Of a DNA stretch of 64,000 nt, positions 9,120-17,614 are shown piece by piece. The stretch's first letter is position 1; every line of letters starts with the position of its first letter. This stretch comes from Thermoplasmata archaeon (GTDB lineage: Archaea > Thermoplasmatota > Thermoplasmata > Lutacidiplasmatales > UBA184). The position numbers and the translations under genes are program-made. The stretch lies in the NCBI GenBank assembly GCA_021816865.1, contig JAKAWX010000006.1, forward strand, positions 78,193-142,192, in the 5' to 3' direction. Under the pieces are notes generated by a model. It was given only the letters and a program-made list of their open reading frames with translations. It did not search any database and was not told the origin of the DNA.

Positions 9120-11114
9120 ATGGCGCTACGGCCGACCCCGATGGCCAAGGTCGGGCTCATCGGCCTGAGGGCCGACGAGGAGAAGGTCCTCACCGTCCTC
9201 CACGACCTGCGGGTCGCCCAGGTCGAGCCGCTCGCTCCCGAGACGATGGCGATGCTCGCGCCCGAGCGCGGTTCCGAGACCTTGCGTCGGGTCGGCGACG
9301 AGACGCTGCGCTTCCGCGGCCTCCTGAGCGCCCTCCCCCGCGGCGGACCCGCCGTTCCCCGGCGGTTCAACTCCCTCTCCGAGATCCTCGCGGCGACCGA
9401 GACGATCCCGATCGACGCCGAGGTCGGCGAACTGAAGCGCGAGGACGACCGTCTCCTCACCGAGAAGAAGGCGAACGACGACACGATCGACCTCCTCGGG
9501 AACCTCGGGTTCTACCCCGACCGCCTCGAGTACCTCCACTCCGCGAGCTATCTCACCTTCTACGGCGAGTCGTCCGCCGAGTCGCTCGCCGCCCTCGAGG
9601 CGGCGCTTCCCCCCGAGGCGGACGCGCGGCTCGTTCGCGGGCCCGCGGGGGAGACGGTTCGCTTCCTCGTCATCACCCGACCCGCCGGCGCCGAGGCGCT
9701 CGGGCGGATCGCCCAGAGCCGCGGCGTCCGCCTCGCCGCGGTACCGGCGCTCTCGCGCACCGCGACCGAGGAGCTCTCCGACCTGCGCACGCGCGTCGGC
9801 GAGATCGTCGCCCGCCGCCGCGAGATCGCGGCCCGCCTCGAGGCGATCGCGCGCGAGTGGTACCCGACCCTGGCCGCGATCGACGAAGCGCTCGAGATCG
9901 AGAACCGCAAGAGCGAGGTCCTCGCCAAGCTCGGCGCGAGCGCGAGGGCGTTCGCGCTCGAGGCGTGGGTCCCGCGCCGCGACGTCGAGCGCTTGAAGTC
10001 GGTCGTGAGCGGGGCGACCGACGGCCGGACGTACTTCTACGAGGTCCCGACCCACGAGGAGCCGCCGACCCTGATGAACAACCCCGCCGGGGTCCGCCGG
10101 TTCGAGTTCTTCGTGCGGTTCTACTCGCTCCCCCAGGCGACCGAGTGGGACCCGACGCTCGTCTTCTCGATCGCCTTCCCGATCTTCTTCGGGTTCATGC
10201 TCGGCGACTGGGGGTACGGCCTCGTCATCCTCCTCGTCTCGCTCTGGATGATCCGTGGCTTTCCCGGCGCGCGCTACCTCCCGAAGGCCGGCCGCAATTT
10301 CGTGAAACTGATCATGGGGCCGAAGGGCATGCAGCAGCTGGCGTACGCCCTCCTTCCCGGCTGCGGACTCGCGATCGCCATCGGGCTCTACACGGACGCG
10401 TTCTTCGGGGCGCCCGTCCTCGCCCGGTTCGGCTACGCGACGCCGGCCGACCCCTTGCACCACGTGGGCTCCCTCCTCCTCCTCGCGGGGTACGTGGGGC
10501 TCGGGATGGTCGTCCTCGGCTTCGGCTTCGGCGTGCTCAAGGAGTACTTCCACCACCACCTCCGCGCGGCGTTCGGCAAGATGGGCGGCATCCTGTTCGC
10601 GTTCGGGGTCGCGTTCTTCGGGCTCGCGTTGATCCACCGCCAGATCGCGATCCCCGGCAACCCGTGGGTCGACCTCTACCTCGGCCTCATGGTCGGCGGG
10701 CTCGTCCTCCTCGTCGGCGGCGAGGGCCTCCAGATGGGCATGATGGGGCTCATCGAGGTCGTGAGCCACATCCTCTCCTACACGCGGCTCGTCGGGATCC
10801 TGCTCGCGAGCGTCGTGCTCGCGCTCGTGATCAACACGATCGGCAGCGGGCTCGCCTACGGCGGCACGGCGGTCGGGATCGTCGCCGGGCTCGCCATCCT
10901 CGTCATCGGCCAGACGTTCAACGTGATCCTCGGCGTCTTCGAGCCCGGTATCCAGGGGGCACGGCTGATCTTCGTCGAGTACTTCTCGAAGTTCTACTCG
11001 GGCAACGGACGGCCGTTCCGGCCGTTCGGCGCGCCCCGCCGCCACACGGTCTCGCCCCTCGTCGCGGAGGAGCCCGGGGTCGCGGGACCGATCGTCCGGG
11101 CGCCCGAGGCGTGA
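9120..11114 (+). CDS. atpI: A-type ATP synthase membrane subunit I (a)
   Basis: This protein is about 664 residues. The N-terminal soluble half is mostly helical and coiled coil (about 1-350), starting at PMAKVGLIGLRADEEKVL. A membrane half follows with about eight helices; family-typical FPIFFGFMLGDWGYGL opens it and SHILSYTRLVGILLASVVLAL holds the helix with the conserved Arg needed for proton or sodium transfer at the a/c interface. A GGAGGAACCG site overlaps the start. It is the last gene of the plus-strand ATPase unit and converges on the subunit C gene across only about 32 bases. Confidence 0.95.
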   Translation: MALRPTPMAKVGLIGLRADEEKVLTVLHDLRVAQVEPLAPETMAMLAPERGSETLRRVGDETLRFRGLLSALPRGGPAVPRRFNSLSEILAATETIPIDAEVGELKREDDRLLTEKKANDDTIDLLGNLGFYPDRLEYLHSASYLTFYGESSAESLAALEAALPPEADARLVRGPAGETVRFLVITRPAGAEALGRIAQSRGVRLAAVPALSRTATEELSDLRTRVGEIVARRREIAARLEAIAREWYPTLAAIDEALEIENRKSEVLAKLGASARAFALEAWVPRRDVERLKSVVSGATDGRTYFYEVPTHEEPPTLMNNPAGVRRFEFFVRFYSLPQATEWDPTLVFSIAFPIFFGFMLGDWGYGLVILLVSLWMIRGFPGARYLPKAGRNFVKLIMGPKGMQQLAYALLPGCGLAIAIGLYTDAFFGAPVLARFGYATPADPLHHVGSLLLLAGYVGLGMVVLGFGFGVLKEYFHHHLRAAFGKMGGILFAFGVAFFGLALIHRQIAIPGNPWVDLYLGLMVGGLVLLVGGEGLQMGMMGLIEVVSHILSYTRLVGILLASVVLALVINTIGSGLAYGGTAVGIVAGLAILVIGQTFNVILGVFEPGIQGARLIFVEYFSKFYSGNGRPFRPFGAPRRHTVSPLVAEEPGVAGPIVRAPEA

Positions 11115-11146
11115 GCCTTTCCCGCGGGCCCGGCCCGGAACTTCCG

Positions 11147-12223
11147 CTACAGGCGGGGGGCGACCAAGAGCGGAGTGAGGCGTTCGGGAGCGAATCCGTA
11201 GAGTCGCCCGAAGACGATGCGGCGGAGGTCCGCCCGCTCGATCTCCGAGAGCACGAGGTAGGCGAAGATCACCGACAGGGAGAGCGGGTAGGTCCGCAGG
11301 CGCTTCAGCTCGGCGAGCGTCCGGTCGCGCTCGAGCGCCACCTCGTAGCCCGTGAGGCTCCCCCCCTCCGCGTACCCGGCGTTCCCTTCCGTGACGGAAG
11401 GGAAGCGGCCGGCGAGGCGCTCGGCCAGGTCGGGGACGCTGCGCGCCGAATAGAGGTCCGGCGCCTGACCGCGGGTCAGCGTCCCGCCGTCGAGCCATCG
11501 GTCGCTCACCGCGTCCAGCGGGAGGTCGGCGCCCTTCCCCTTGAGGAGGAGGAGGCTGTTGCGCACGTCGATCTCGCTCTGGAGGAGCGCGCGGACGACC
11601 CACTCGTCGCCCTGGAAGAACCGCGCCGCCTCGAGCACCGAGCGGTAGTACTGGCGGTCGAGCGCCTGGAGGACCGGGAAGATGTCGTGCGTGCGCTCGA
11701 ACGCTTCGAGGAACGGGAGGATCGTCGCGCCGTAGCCGTGCCGGACGAGCGCGCGGACCGTCGCCTCGAGGGTCGGCTGGCCGAGGAGGATCCGAAAGTC
11801 GTCGAGCGTCATCACGCCCGCGTAAAGCCCCGCGGGGATCTCGCGGCTCGAGACGAGGTGGTCCTCGGTCTCGGTGATCGTGCGGCCGAGCGCCTTCGCC
11901 GAGAGGATCATCTCGATGTTCTGGATGTCCCACCGGCCGAGGTACGCCGCGACGACCGCCCGGCCGGCGAACGGCGTGGCCTCGTACGCGCGGCGGTTCC
12001 GCCGCACGAACGCCCGGTTCACGGCGACCTCGACCAGCGCCGCGCCCGAGTGGGTCGCGCGGGCCCGGGCGAGGTCGGCGCCGTACGGCGTGGTCTCCAG
12101 GAGCTTCGCGAGGTCGTTCGCGTCCTTCGCCGCGACGAGCGCGGGGTAGAGGTCGCGGGGGAGGAAGGTCGAAAAGTCGGGCTTGAGGCGTCCGAGCGCG
12201 CTCGCGTACGGGGAGCCCGCCAT
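11147..12223 (-). CDS. atpC: A-type ATP synthase subunit C
   Basis: This 358-residue all-helical subunit couples the central stalk to the c-ring (V-ATPase d homologue). Recognisable parts are the N-terminal YASALGRLKPDFSTFLPRD, the AAYLGRWDIQNIEMILSAKALG region, and the C-terminal SVIFAYLVLSEIERADLRRI helix that closes the family. It is the last gene of the minus-strand K-E-C unit and follows subunit E by 12 bases. The length is normal. Confidence 0.93.
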   Translation of the reverse strand: MAGSPYASALGRLKPDFSTFLPRDLYPALVAAKDANDLAKLLETTPYGADLARARATHSGAALVEVAVNRAFVRRNRRAYEATPFAGRAVVAAYLGRWDIQNIEMILSAKALGRTITETEDHLVSSREIPAGLYAGVMTLDDFRILLGQPTLEATVRALVRHGYGATILPFLEAFERTHDIFPVLQALDRQYYRSVLEAARFFQGDEWVVRALLQSEIDVRNSLLLLKGKGADLPLDAVSDRWLDGGTLTRGQAPDLYSARSVPDLAERLAGRFPSVTEGNAGYAEGGSLTGYEVALERDRTLAELKRLRTYPLSLSVIFAYLVLSEIERADLRRIVFGRLYGFAPERLTPLLVAPRL

Positions 12224-12235
12224 CCGAATCCCCTC

Positions 12236-12787
12236 TTAGGCGAGGAGCTCGCGGACCCGGTCCTCGCGCAGGCGCAAAAGCTCGTCGAACGACAGGTTGA
12301 GGCGACGCGCCCCGTCGGTCGTCTCCGCGACCAGGCCCCCGAGGATCGGTCGCGGGGTCGGGTCGAACGCCTTCCCCGCGACCTTCGCGAGGAGGGTCGC
12401 GTCCTCGGCGCGGCCGCTCACGCGCAGCTGCTTGCCGAGCGACTCGGTCGCGGTAGCGTACATGCGCTTGAGGACCGCCGGGTAGGCGGACGACTCGGCG
12501 AACTCCGTCAGGAGCGCCCGGGTCGCCTCGATCGCCCCCGCGAGGCGCTTCTCCCGGGCCTCGTACAGCATCTTCCTCGACTGGAGATGGGCCGCCGCGA
12601 GGCGTTGGGCGCGCTCGCGCGCGGAGTCGGTCGCGATCCCCCGGGCCGATTGGGCCCGGATCTCGGAGACCTTGCGCGCCCGGTCCTCGGCGATCCGGGC
12701 CTCCTCCGCGGCGCGGGAGCGCTCGATCGCGTCCAGCTCCGACTGGCCGTGCCGGCGGATCTCCTCCACCAGGTTCTCGAGGGTCAT
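12236..12787 (-). CDS. atpE: A-type ATP synthase subunit E (peripheral stalk)
   Basis: This 183-residue protein has a long N-terminal helix (LVEEIRRHGQSELDAIERSR onward) and a folded C-terminal domain containing LGGLVAETTDGARRLNLSFDELL. This is the standard arrangement for subunit E, which binds the A/B head and pairs with H. I chose the ATG at 12787, where the stalk helix begins; the longer reading enters the c-subunit gene in another frame. It sits between subunits K and C on the minus strand. Confidence 0.92.
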   Translation of the reverse strand: MTLENLVEEIRRHGQSELDAIERSRAAEEARIAEDRARKVSEIRAQSARGIATDSARERAQRLAAAHLQSRKMLYEAREKRLAGAIEATRALLTEFAESSAYPAVLKRMYATATESLGKQLRVSGRAEDATLLAKVAGKAFDPTPRPILGGLVAETTDGARRLNLSFDELLRLREDRVRELLA

Positions 12788-12812
12788 GGCGGTGGACGGG
12801 GCGATCCCCGCC

Positions 12813-13031
12813 CTAGATGACCCCGAGCAGGAGGATGATCCCCAAGACGAACCCGATGATCCAGAGGGTCTCGGGGATGACGAAGAAGAACAGGACCTGA
12901 CCGAACTTCTCGGGCTTCTCCGCGATGATCCCCATGCCGGCCGCGCCGATGCCGGACTGGGCCATACCCGTCCCGATGAGTCCCCCGGCGATCGCGATCC
13001 CGGCGGCGAGCGATGCGTAGACGTCCACCAT
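12813..13031 (-). CDS. atpK: A-type ATP synthase rotor subunit K (c)
   Basis: This 72-residue, two-helix proteolipid has a glycine-rich first helix (AAGIAIAGGLIGTGMAQSG) and a second helix with the carboxylate-bearing VIPETLWIIGFVLGI segment. The Glu in PETLW is the expected ion-carrying residue. I chose the ATG at 13031; a TATA box about 31 bases upstream supports it, and longer readings add a non-hydrophobic stretch. It is a single hairpin per chain, not a duplicated form, and heads the K-E-C unit. Confidence 0.93.
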   Translation of the reverse strand: MVDVYASLAAGIAIAGGLIGTGMAQSGIGAAGMGIIAEKPEKFGQVLFFFVIPETLWIIGFVLGIILLLGVI

Positions 13032-13060
13032 GGGCCAACCGGGCGGCCGAGCAAGGTCGG

Positions 13061-13069
13061 GTATATAAC
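13061..13069 (-). promoter_or_regulatory. TATA box of the K-E-C ATPase unit
   Basis: GTTATATAC on the minus strand ends about 30 bases before the ATG of subunit K. It is the strongest A/T patch in the surrounding 400 bases. Confidence 0.65.
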
Positions 13070-13155
13070 CGAACCCTCCGCCGGGGACCGTCACCGGCCG
13101 ATAGTAAACGGTCGGCCCGACCCGGGGGTCCGAGCGGGCGGAGCCGGGGGCCGGA

Positions 13156-13632
13156 CTAGCCCGCGTCCTCCCCGTCGGCCGAGCCGTCGGGATCGGCGTC
13201 GTGCGCGGGGGCTCGGGCGAGGGCGATCGCCCCGGCCCACGCGATCCAGCCGAAGGCGTCCGCGGTCGCGCAGACGACGCAGAGCGCGCCGATCTCGACC
13301 AGCTGGACGTAGAGGAAGTAGAGCGAGAACGCGACGCCCGCGGTCGTCACCGCGAGGAGCGCGTACGCGTAGCGGCGGTCGCGCGGCCAGCGCTCGGCGA
13401 GCCCCGCGACGACGAGGATCAGGACGAATCCCCCGACCCCCCACAGGAAGTCGGGGAGGCCGAGCGTCGTCGTCCGACCGCTCACGTCGACCGTGGCGCA
13501 CGAGAAGAACGAGGAGATCGTGCACAGGCGCCTCAGGGACGCCTCGTAGTACTCGAGCGCCGCGAAGATCGAGACGATGAGACCGACCCCGCCGGCGAGA
13601 TAGACGAGCGAACGGACCGACCGGATGCGCAT
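13156..13632 (-). CDS. VKOR-family membrane oxidoreductase
   Basis: This 158-residue protein has about four membrane helices. It has the VKOR signature Cys pairs: a loop pair CTISSFFSCATV between the first two helices, and the active-site CVVCAT at the start of the last helix. VKOR homologues reoxidise a thioredoxin-fold partner and pass electrons to quinone, driving disulfide formation outside the cytoplasm. A GGAGGCTCG ribosome-binding site precedes the ATG at 13632. It lies 13 bases after the DUF929 gene, whose product has a CxxC thioredoxin-like motif and is the likely partner. Confidence 0.88.
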   Translation of the reverse strand: MRIRSVRSLVYLAGGVGLIVSIFAALEYYEASLRRLCTISSFFSCATVDVSGRTTTLGLPDFLWGVGGFVLILVVAGLAERWPRDRRYAYALLAVTTAGVAFSLYFLYVQLVEIGALCVVCATADAFGWIAWAGAIALARAPAHDADPDGSADGEDAG

Positions 13633-13645
13633 CGAGCCTCCGCGG

Positions 13646-14803
13646 CTAGTGGATCTGGGCGAGGTCGCCCGAGACCGCGTTCTCCGTGGCGGTCGTCCAG
13701 TGGTACTGGGCCGCGAGAGCGGAGACGGTCTCACCGGACGCCTTCGCCATGTAGGCCATGACCCACCACGCCGCGCCCTGGACGACCGTCCAGGGCGTGC
13801 CGGTCTCGGTGTAGACGGATTGGAGGACGGCCGACGCGCCGCTGCCCGCGTAGTTCTGGAGATACGCCGGGTTGACGAGCGTCGCGCCCCCGTGGACGTA
13901 CTGGCCGTTCACCACGAGGAACGGGATCGAACCGCCCGAGTAGGTGTTGAGGTAGGCCTGCTGGACGCAGTTCGAGGTCGCCGGGACCGAGCCGTCGTTC
14001 CCCGAGGTGTCCTCGTTGACCTGGAACACGGCGTTCGTGGACGTCATCTGGACGTTCGCGAGGACCATCTCGGGCGTGCTCGGATAGACGTCCCCGGCGC
14101 TCGAGTAGCCCGTGTAATTGCCGGTGATCGAACCGAACTCGATCAGGGCTTTCCATATCGCCCAGCTGCTCGCCGAACAGTACGGGCACCAGGTCGCGCC
14201 GTAGTAGTAGACGACGGGACGGCCCTGGTCGTGCCACGCCGGCACGGAGAACGAGGTCCAGCCCGAGGGCTGGCTCGTCCCGGCCGAGGGGGGCGGGAGG
14301 TACGGACAGCCGAAGAAGAGCGCGGCGCCGAGGGCGATCACCGCCGACACGACGAGACCCACGACGACCCCCACGACGACCGTCGACCGGAACACCTTCG
14401 TCCACCGGGACCCGCTCGAGCGCCAGAGGCCGAAGACGAGGAGGAACGCCGCGACCACGAGGACGAGGGCGAGGTACGGTATCGCGGGTACCAGCAGGCC
14501 CGCCTGCGCCGGGTCGAGGTAGGCGACCGCGAACCAGACCCCGAAGATCGGGGTGAGGAGGTAGCCCACCCGGACGAGGGACCACCGGCGTTCGCGCACC
14601 TCCGCCGCCTTCTTGGCGGCGGCCGGTGAGGCTGGCTCCTGCCGGCGCTGCCGCGACCGCTGGCGGTGGTAGAGCGCCCGAAGGGCCCGGCCGGGCTCGC
14701 GCACCGAGGCCTCGGGGTGGAACCCCACCTTGGCGTCCGACGCGATCCGCTCCCAGTCCCATCCTTTGGAGCGAAGCTCGTCGACACGATCCCAGTCGAC
14801 CAC
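13646..14803 (-). CDS. DUF929-type membrane-anchored thioredoxin-fold protein
   Basis: This 385-residue protein has a basic, helical cytoplasmic N-terminus (about 1-75, with WDWERIASDAKVG). Three hydrophobic helices follow (about 78-170), then an extracytoplasmic domain with VVYYYGATWCPYCSASSWA, a thioredoxin-like CPYC motif typical of archaeal DUF929. The domain also holds IPFLVVNGQYV, which resembles the cis-Pro region of DsbA-like folds. Together with the adjacent VKOR it probably oxidises cysteines in exported proteins. It starts at GTG. Confidence 0.8.
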   Translation of the reverse strand: MVDWDRVDELRSKGWDWERIASDAKVGFHPEASVREPGRALRALYHRQRSRQRRQEPASPAAAKKAAEVRERRWSLVRVGYLLTPIFGVWFAVAYLDPAQAGLLVPAIPYLALVLVVAAFLLVFGLWRSSGSRWTKVFRSTVVVGVVVGLVVSAVIALGAALFFGCPYLPPPSAGTSQPSGWTSFSVPAWHDQGRPVVYYYGATWCPYCSASSWAIWKALIEFGSITGNYTGYSSAGDVYPSTPEMVLANVQMTSTNAVFQVNEDTSGNDGSVPATSNCVQQAYLNTYSGGSIPFLVVNGQYVHGGATLVNPAYLQNYAGSGASAVLQSVYTETGTPWTVVQGAAWWVMAYMAKASGETVSALAAQYHWTTATENAVSGDLAQIH

Positions 14804-14925
14804 GGGAGCGCGAACCCTGAGCCCCTTTTCCTCTTTTTGCCTCCCCGACGCCTTCCCGAAGCCGCGCGGCGAGAGCCGCCGGGCGACCCCCGACCTTTTT
14901 CCCCCCGAGAAGGTGCGGAGGGCCG

Positions 14926-15828
14926 ATGCGCCTCACTTTCCTCGGAACGGCCGGTTCCTGGCCGACGAAAGAGCGCTCGGCGAGCGCGATCGCGCTCGAC
15001 CTCGAGCGGGAGCTCCTCCTTCTCGACTGCGGGGAGGGGACCCAGCGGCAGTTCTTCCAGTCGAGCGCCTCGTTCATGCGCGTGCGCCGGATCTTCCTCA
15101 CGCACTTCCACGGCGACCACTTCCTCGGGCTCCCCGGTCTCATCCAGAGCATGTGCCTGAACCACCGGACCGAGCCGCTCGACATCTACGGGCCGCCCGA
15201 TTCCGAGGAGATGGTCGGTCGCGCGCTCGGGATGGGCTACTTCACGCTCCGCTTTCCGGTCGAGGTCCACCCGCTCGCGCCCGGCGCGACCGTCGAGCTC
15301 GACGGGTACTCGGTCCGCACGGCCCACGCCGAGCATCCGGTCCCCGCCCTCGCCTACCGGATCGAGGAGGGCCCGAAGCGCGGTCGGTTCGACGGCGTCC
15401 TCGCCCGCGCGCTCGGCATCCACGGCGCCGACTTCGCCCGGCTCGAGAACGGCGAGGCGGTTCGGGTCGGCGCCCGGGTCGTCCACCCGTCCGACGTGAT
15501 GGGGCCGTCGCGGCCGGGCCGGTCGGTCGTCTACTCCGGGGACACCTCTCCGTCGGACGACATTCGCCGCCTCGCCCACCGGGCGACCGTCCTCGTCCAC
15601 GAGTCGACGACCGCGACGGAGCTCGAGAGCCAGGCGAACGAGTGGGGCCACTCGTCGGCCCGCCAGGCCGCCGAACTCGCGCTCTCGGCGGAGGTCGGGG
15701 CGCTCTTCCTCACGCACTTCTCCGCCCGCTACAAGGAGCTCGAGCCGCTCGAGGCGGAGGCGCGCGCCGTGTTCGCCACGGCGAAGACGGCGAGGGACCT
15801 CCTCGACCACGCGATCCTCCAGCCATGA
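14926..15828 (+). CDS. rnz: Ribonuclease Z
   Basis: This 300-residue tRNA 3'-processing endonuclease of the metallo-beta-lactamase fold has the HFHGDHFLGLPGL metal-binding motif. Other family features are the FLGTAGSWPT N-terminus, YSGDTSPSDD, the short exosite region HPVPALAYRI, and the C-terminal LTHFSARY segment. The length is normal for the short (ElaC-like) form. Its stop overlaps the start of imidazolonepropionase (ATGA), an unusual partnership that may reflect only compact packing. Confidence 0.95.
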   Translation: MRLTFLGTAGSWPTKERSASAIALDLERELLLLDCGEGTQRQFFQSSASFMRVRRIFLTHFHGDHFLGLPGLIQSMCLNHRTEPLDIYGPPDSEEMVGRALGMGYFTLRFPVEVHPLAPGATVELDGYSVRTAHAEHPVPALAYRIEEGPKRGRFDGVLARALGIHGADFARLENGEAVRVGARVVHPSDVMGPSRPGRSVVYSGDTSPSDDIRRLAHRATVLVHESTTATELESQANEWGHSSARQAAELALSAEVGALFLTHFSARYKELEPLEAEARAVFATAKTARDLLDHAILQP

Positions 15829-17096
15829 TCGCGGCCGAGCTCGTCGTCACGAACCTGGCCGAGGTCGTGACGCTCGCCGAGGGCCCGACACCGCGGGTCG
15901 GCGAGGCGATGGGACGCCTCGGCCGGATCCCCGACGGAGCGCTCGCCGTCGCGGACGGTCGGGTCGCGTGGGTCGGTCCGGAGCGCGCGCTCGGCCGCGA
16001 GGTGCGGCTGCGCTCGGGCGGCGAGCGCGTCGACGGACGGGAGGGGATCCTCGTCCCCGGATTCGTCGACGCGCACACGCACGCGCTCTTCGCCGGGGAC
16101 CGCGCGTCCGAGCTCCCGCTCAAGATCGCGGGCGCGACGTACGCCGAGGTCGCCCGCCGCGGCGGCGGACTCTATTCGACGGTCCGGGCCACGCGCCGGG
16201 CGAGCGCGGCGGAGCTCCTCGACCCGACCGCGGCGCGCCTCGCTCGGGCCGCGGCGTGGGGGAGCACCTCGCTCGAAGTGAAGTCGGGGTACGCCCTCGA
16301 CCACGACGGCGAGCTCCGGCTGCTCCGGCTCATCCCCCGCCTCGCCCGACGCACCGGGCTCCGGCTCGTCGCCACCTACCTCGGGGCGCACGCTGTCGCC
16401 CCCGAGTACCGAGGTCGCCCGGACGCCTACGTCGACCGGATCGTTCGTCGCACGCTCCCGGCGGTCGCTCGCGAGCATCTCGCCGCCTTCTGCGACGTCT
16501 TCTGCGAGCCGGGGTTCTTCACGCCCGTCCAGTCGGAACGGATCCTCCGCGCGGCGATGGCGCTCGGGCTCGGCGTCAAGGTCCACGCGGACGAGTTCGT
16601 ACTCTCGGGAGGGGCGCGGCTCGCCGCCCGCCTCAAGGCGCGCTCCGCCGAGCACCTCCTCGCGTCGACGGCCGCCGACCGCTCGCGTCTCGCCCGCGCC
16701 GGCGTCACGGCGGTCCTCCTTCCCCTCACCGCGTTCGCGTCGAACCCCTCCCGACGCAGTCCCGGTCGGGAAATGGTCGACGCGGGCGTGCCGGTCGCGC
16801 TGGGCACCGACTGCTCACCGAACTCCTGGGTCGAAGGAATGCCTCTCGTCCTCGCGCACGCGGTCCACGGGGCGCGGCTCACGCCGGCGGAGGCGCTCAC
16901 CGCGGCGACCGTCAACGCGGCCCACGCGGTCGGCCTCGAGGACGCCGGGACGATCGACGTCGGCCGCCCCGCCGATTTCTCGCTCTTCGCGCTCCCGTCG
17001 GCGGACCATCTCGGCTACCGCTTCGACGCGATCCCGACGCGCGTTTACCGTCAGGGAAAACCGGTTTCTTCGGCGGAACTCCGTCAGTACATCTAA
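15825..17096 (+). CDS. hutI: Imidazolonepropionase
   Basis: This 423-residue amidohydrolase converts imidazolone-5-propionate to formiminoglutamate in histidine degradation. Metal and substrate motifs are present: GFVDAHTHALFAGDR, the LEVKSGYALD segment, VHADEF, and GTDCSPNSW. I chose the ATG at 15825 that overlaps the RNase Z stop. The other hut genes are not in the window. A TATA-like box for the next small gene overlaps its stop codon. Confidence 0.93.
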   Translation: MIAAELVVTNLAEVVTLAEGPTPRVGEAMGRLGRIPDGALAVADGRVAWVGPERALGREVRLRSGGERVDGREGILVPGFVDAHTHALFAGDRASELPLKIAGATYAEVARRGGGLYSTVRATRRASAAELLDPTAARLARAAAWGSTSLEVKSGYALDHDGELRLLRLIPRLARRTGLRLVATYLGAHAVAPEYRGRPDAYVDRIVRRTLPAVAREHLAAFCDVFCEPGFFTPVQSERILRAAMALGLGVKVHADEFVLSGGARLAARLKARSAEHLLASTAADRSRLARAGVTAVLLPLTAFASNPSRRSPGREMVDAGVPVALGTDCSPNSWVEGMPLVLAHAVHGARLTPAEALTAATVNAAHAVGLEDAGTIDVGRPADFSLFALPSADHLGYRFDAIPTRVYRQGKPVSSAELRQYI

Positions 17097-17100
17097 ATAG
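17092..17100 (+). promoter_or_regulatory. TATA-like box overlapping the hutI stop
   Basis: TCTAAATAG lies 36 bases ahead of the ATG of the 71-residue protein. A promoter inside the end of hutI would let that gene be expressed on its own. Confidence 0.5.
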
Positions 17101-17135
17101 GGGCGCCTTCCTTCTCGCCGGTCGAGGTCGCCAAA

Positions 17136-17351
17136 ATGGCGGAGCGTGTAGGCAAGGAACAGATCAAGCGCGAGAAGGGATACCTGTACTACCTCGGCAA
17201 GGACGGGTACCTCTGGAAGACCCCCACGAAGCTCAACAAGTCCGGCAAGAAGGGCCGCGTCGGGACGGAGAAGGTCACCCGCCAGGACGGCTACATGTAC
17301 TTCCTGGACAAGAAGGGCTTCGTCTCTCGCGCCAAGATGAAGAACGCCTAG
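17136..17351 (+). CDS. Small basic protein with an internal duplication
   Basis: This 71-residue, Lys-rich protein is of unknown function. It contains two copies of a short unit: REKGYLYYLGKDGYLWK (about residues 12-28) and RQDGYMYFLDKKGFVSR (about 49-65). Each has a GY-x-Y-x-L-x-K-x-G-aromatic pattern that looks like a beta hairpin, and a basic linker joins them. The high charge and aromatic pattern could suit nucleic-acid binding, but that is a guess. Its Lys and Tyr codons are rare in the neighbourhood, which suggests a highly expressed, conserved protein. It has its own promoter and is followed by a T-rich stretch likely to terminate transcription. Confidence 0.8.
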   Translation: MAERVGKEQIKREKGYLYYLGKDGYLWKTPTKLNKSGKKGRVGTEKVTRQDGYMYFLDKKGFVSRAKMKNA

Positions 17352-17395
17352 ACTGCGTTCACTCCTTCCGGGGGACCTCGATCCGAGGCCCCCCT

Positions 17396-17414
17396 CCCAA
17401 TTTTCCGTTTCTCC
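17396..17414 (+). terminator. T-rich archaeal-type terminator after the 71-residue gene
   Basis: A pyrimidine stretch with TTTT and TTT runs (CCAATTTTCCGTTTCTCC) follows a short G/C dyad (CCGGGGG...CCCCC). Poly-T runs are the usual archaeal termination signal and are rare in this G+C-rich window. Confidence 0.45.
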
Positions 17415-17429
17415 CACGAGCGTAGTTCG

Positions 17430-17436
17430 TTATACT
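17430..17436 (+). promoter_or_regulatory. TATA box ahead of the 49-codon zinc-ribbon ORF
   Basis: TTATACT ends 28 bases before the ATG at 17465, the normal archaeal spacing for a leaderless transcript. Confidence 0.5.
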
Positions 17437-17464
17437 CGCCGGCGTTCGTGGTCGTGTCCGGAAC

Positions 17465-17614
17465 ATGGTCTGCCGCAACGACCCCGACGATCCGAGGAAA
17501 TGCGAGCGATGCGGAGCGTTCCTCTGGGTCGCCGAGGAGGGGCTCTACTGCGGGGATTGTGGGGTCGTGATGCCGTGCACGATGCGGCTCCTGCCGCCCC
17601 CACCCTCCGCGTAG
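17465..17614 (+). CDS. 49-residue zinc-ribbon microprotein
   Basis: This short ORF encodes a protein with a two-knuckle zinc ribbon: KCERCGAFLW, a short linker, and LYCGDCGVV, giving CxxC-x12-CxxC. Two further Cys are at positions 3 and 38. A TATA box sits at leaderless spacing upstream. Small zinc ribbons of this kind are common in archaea and often act in protein or nucleic-acid binding; no specific role is indicated. It stands alone between two genes on the same strand and ends before a non-coding stretch of almost 600 bases. Confidence 0.6.
   Translation: MVCRNDPDDPRKCERCGAFLWVAEEGLYCGDCGVVMPCTMRLLPPPPSA

Noticed and set aside
9126..11933. A minus-strand open frame of 935 codons opposite atpI
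   Set aside because: The product is charged low-complexity sequence with no fold character, and the plus strand there encodes the recognisable ATPase subunit I.
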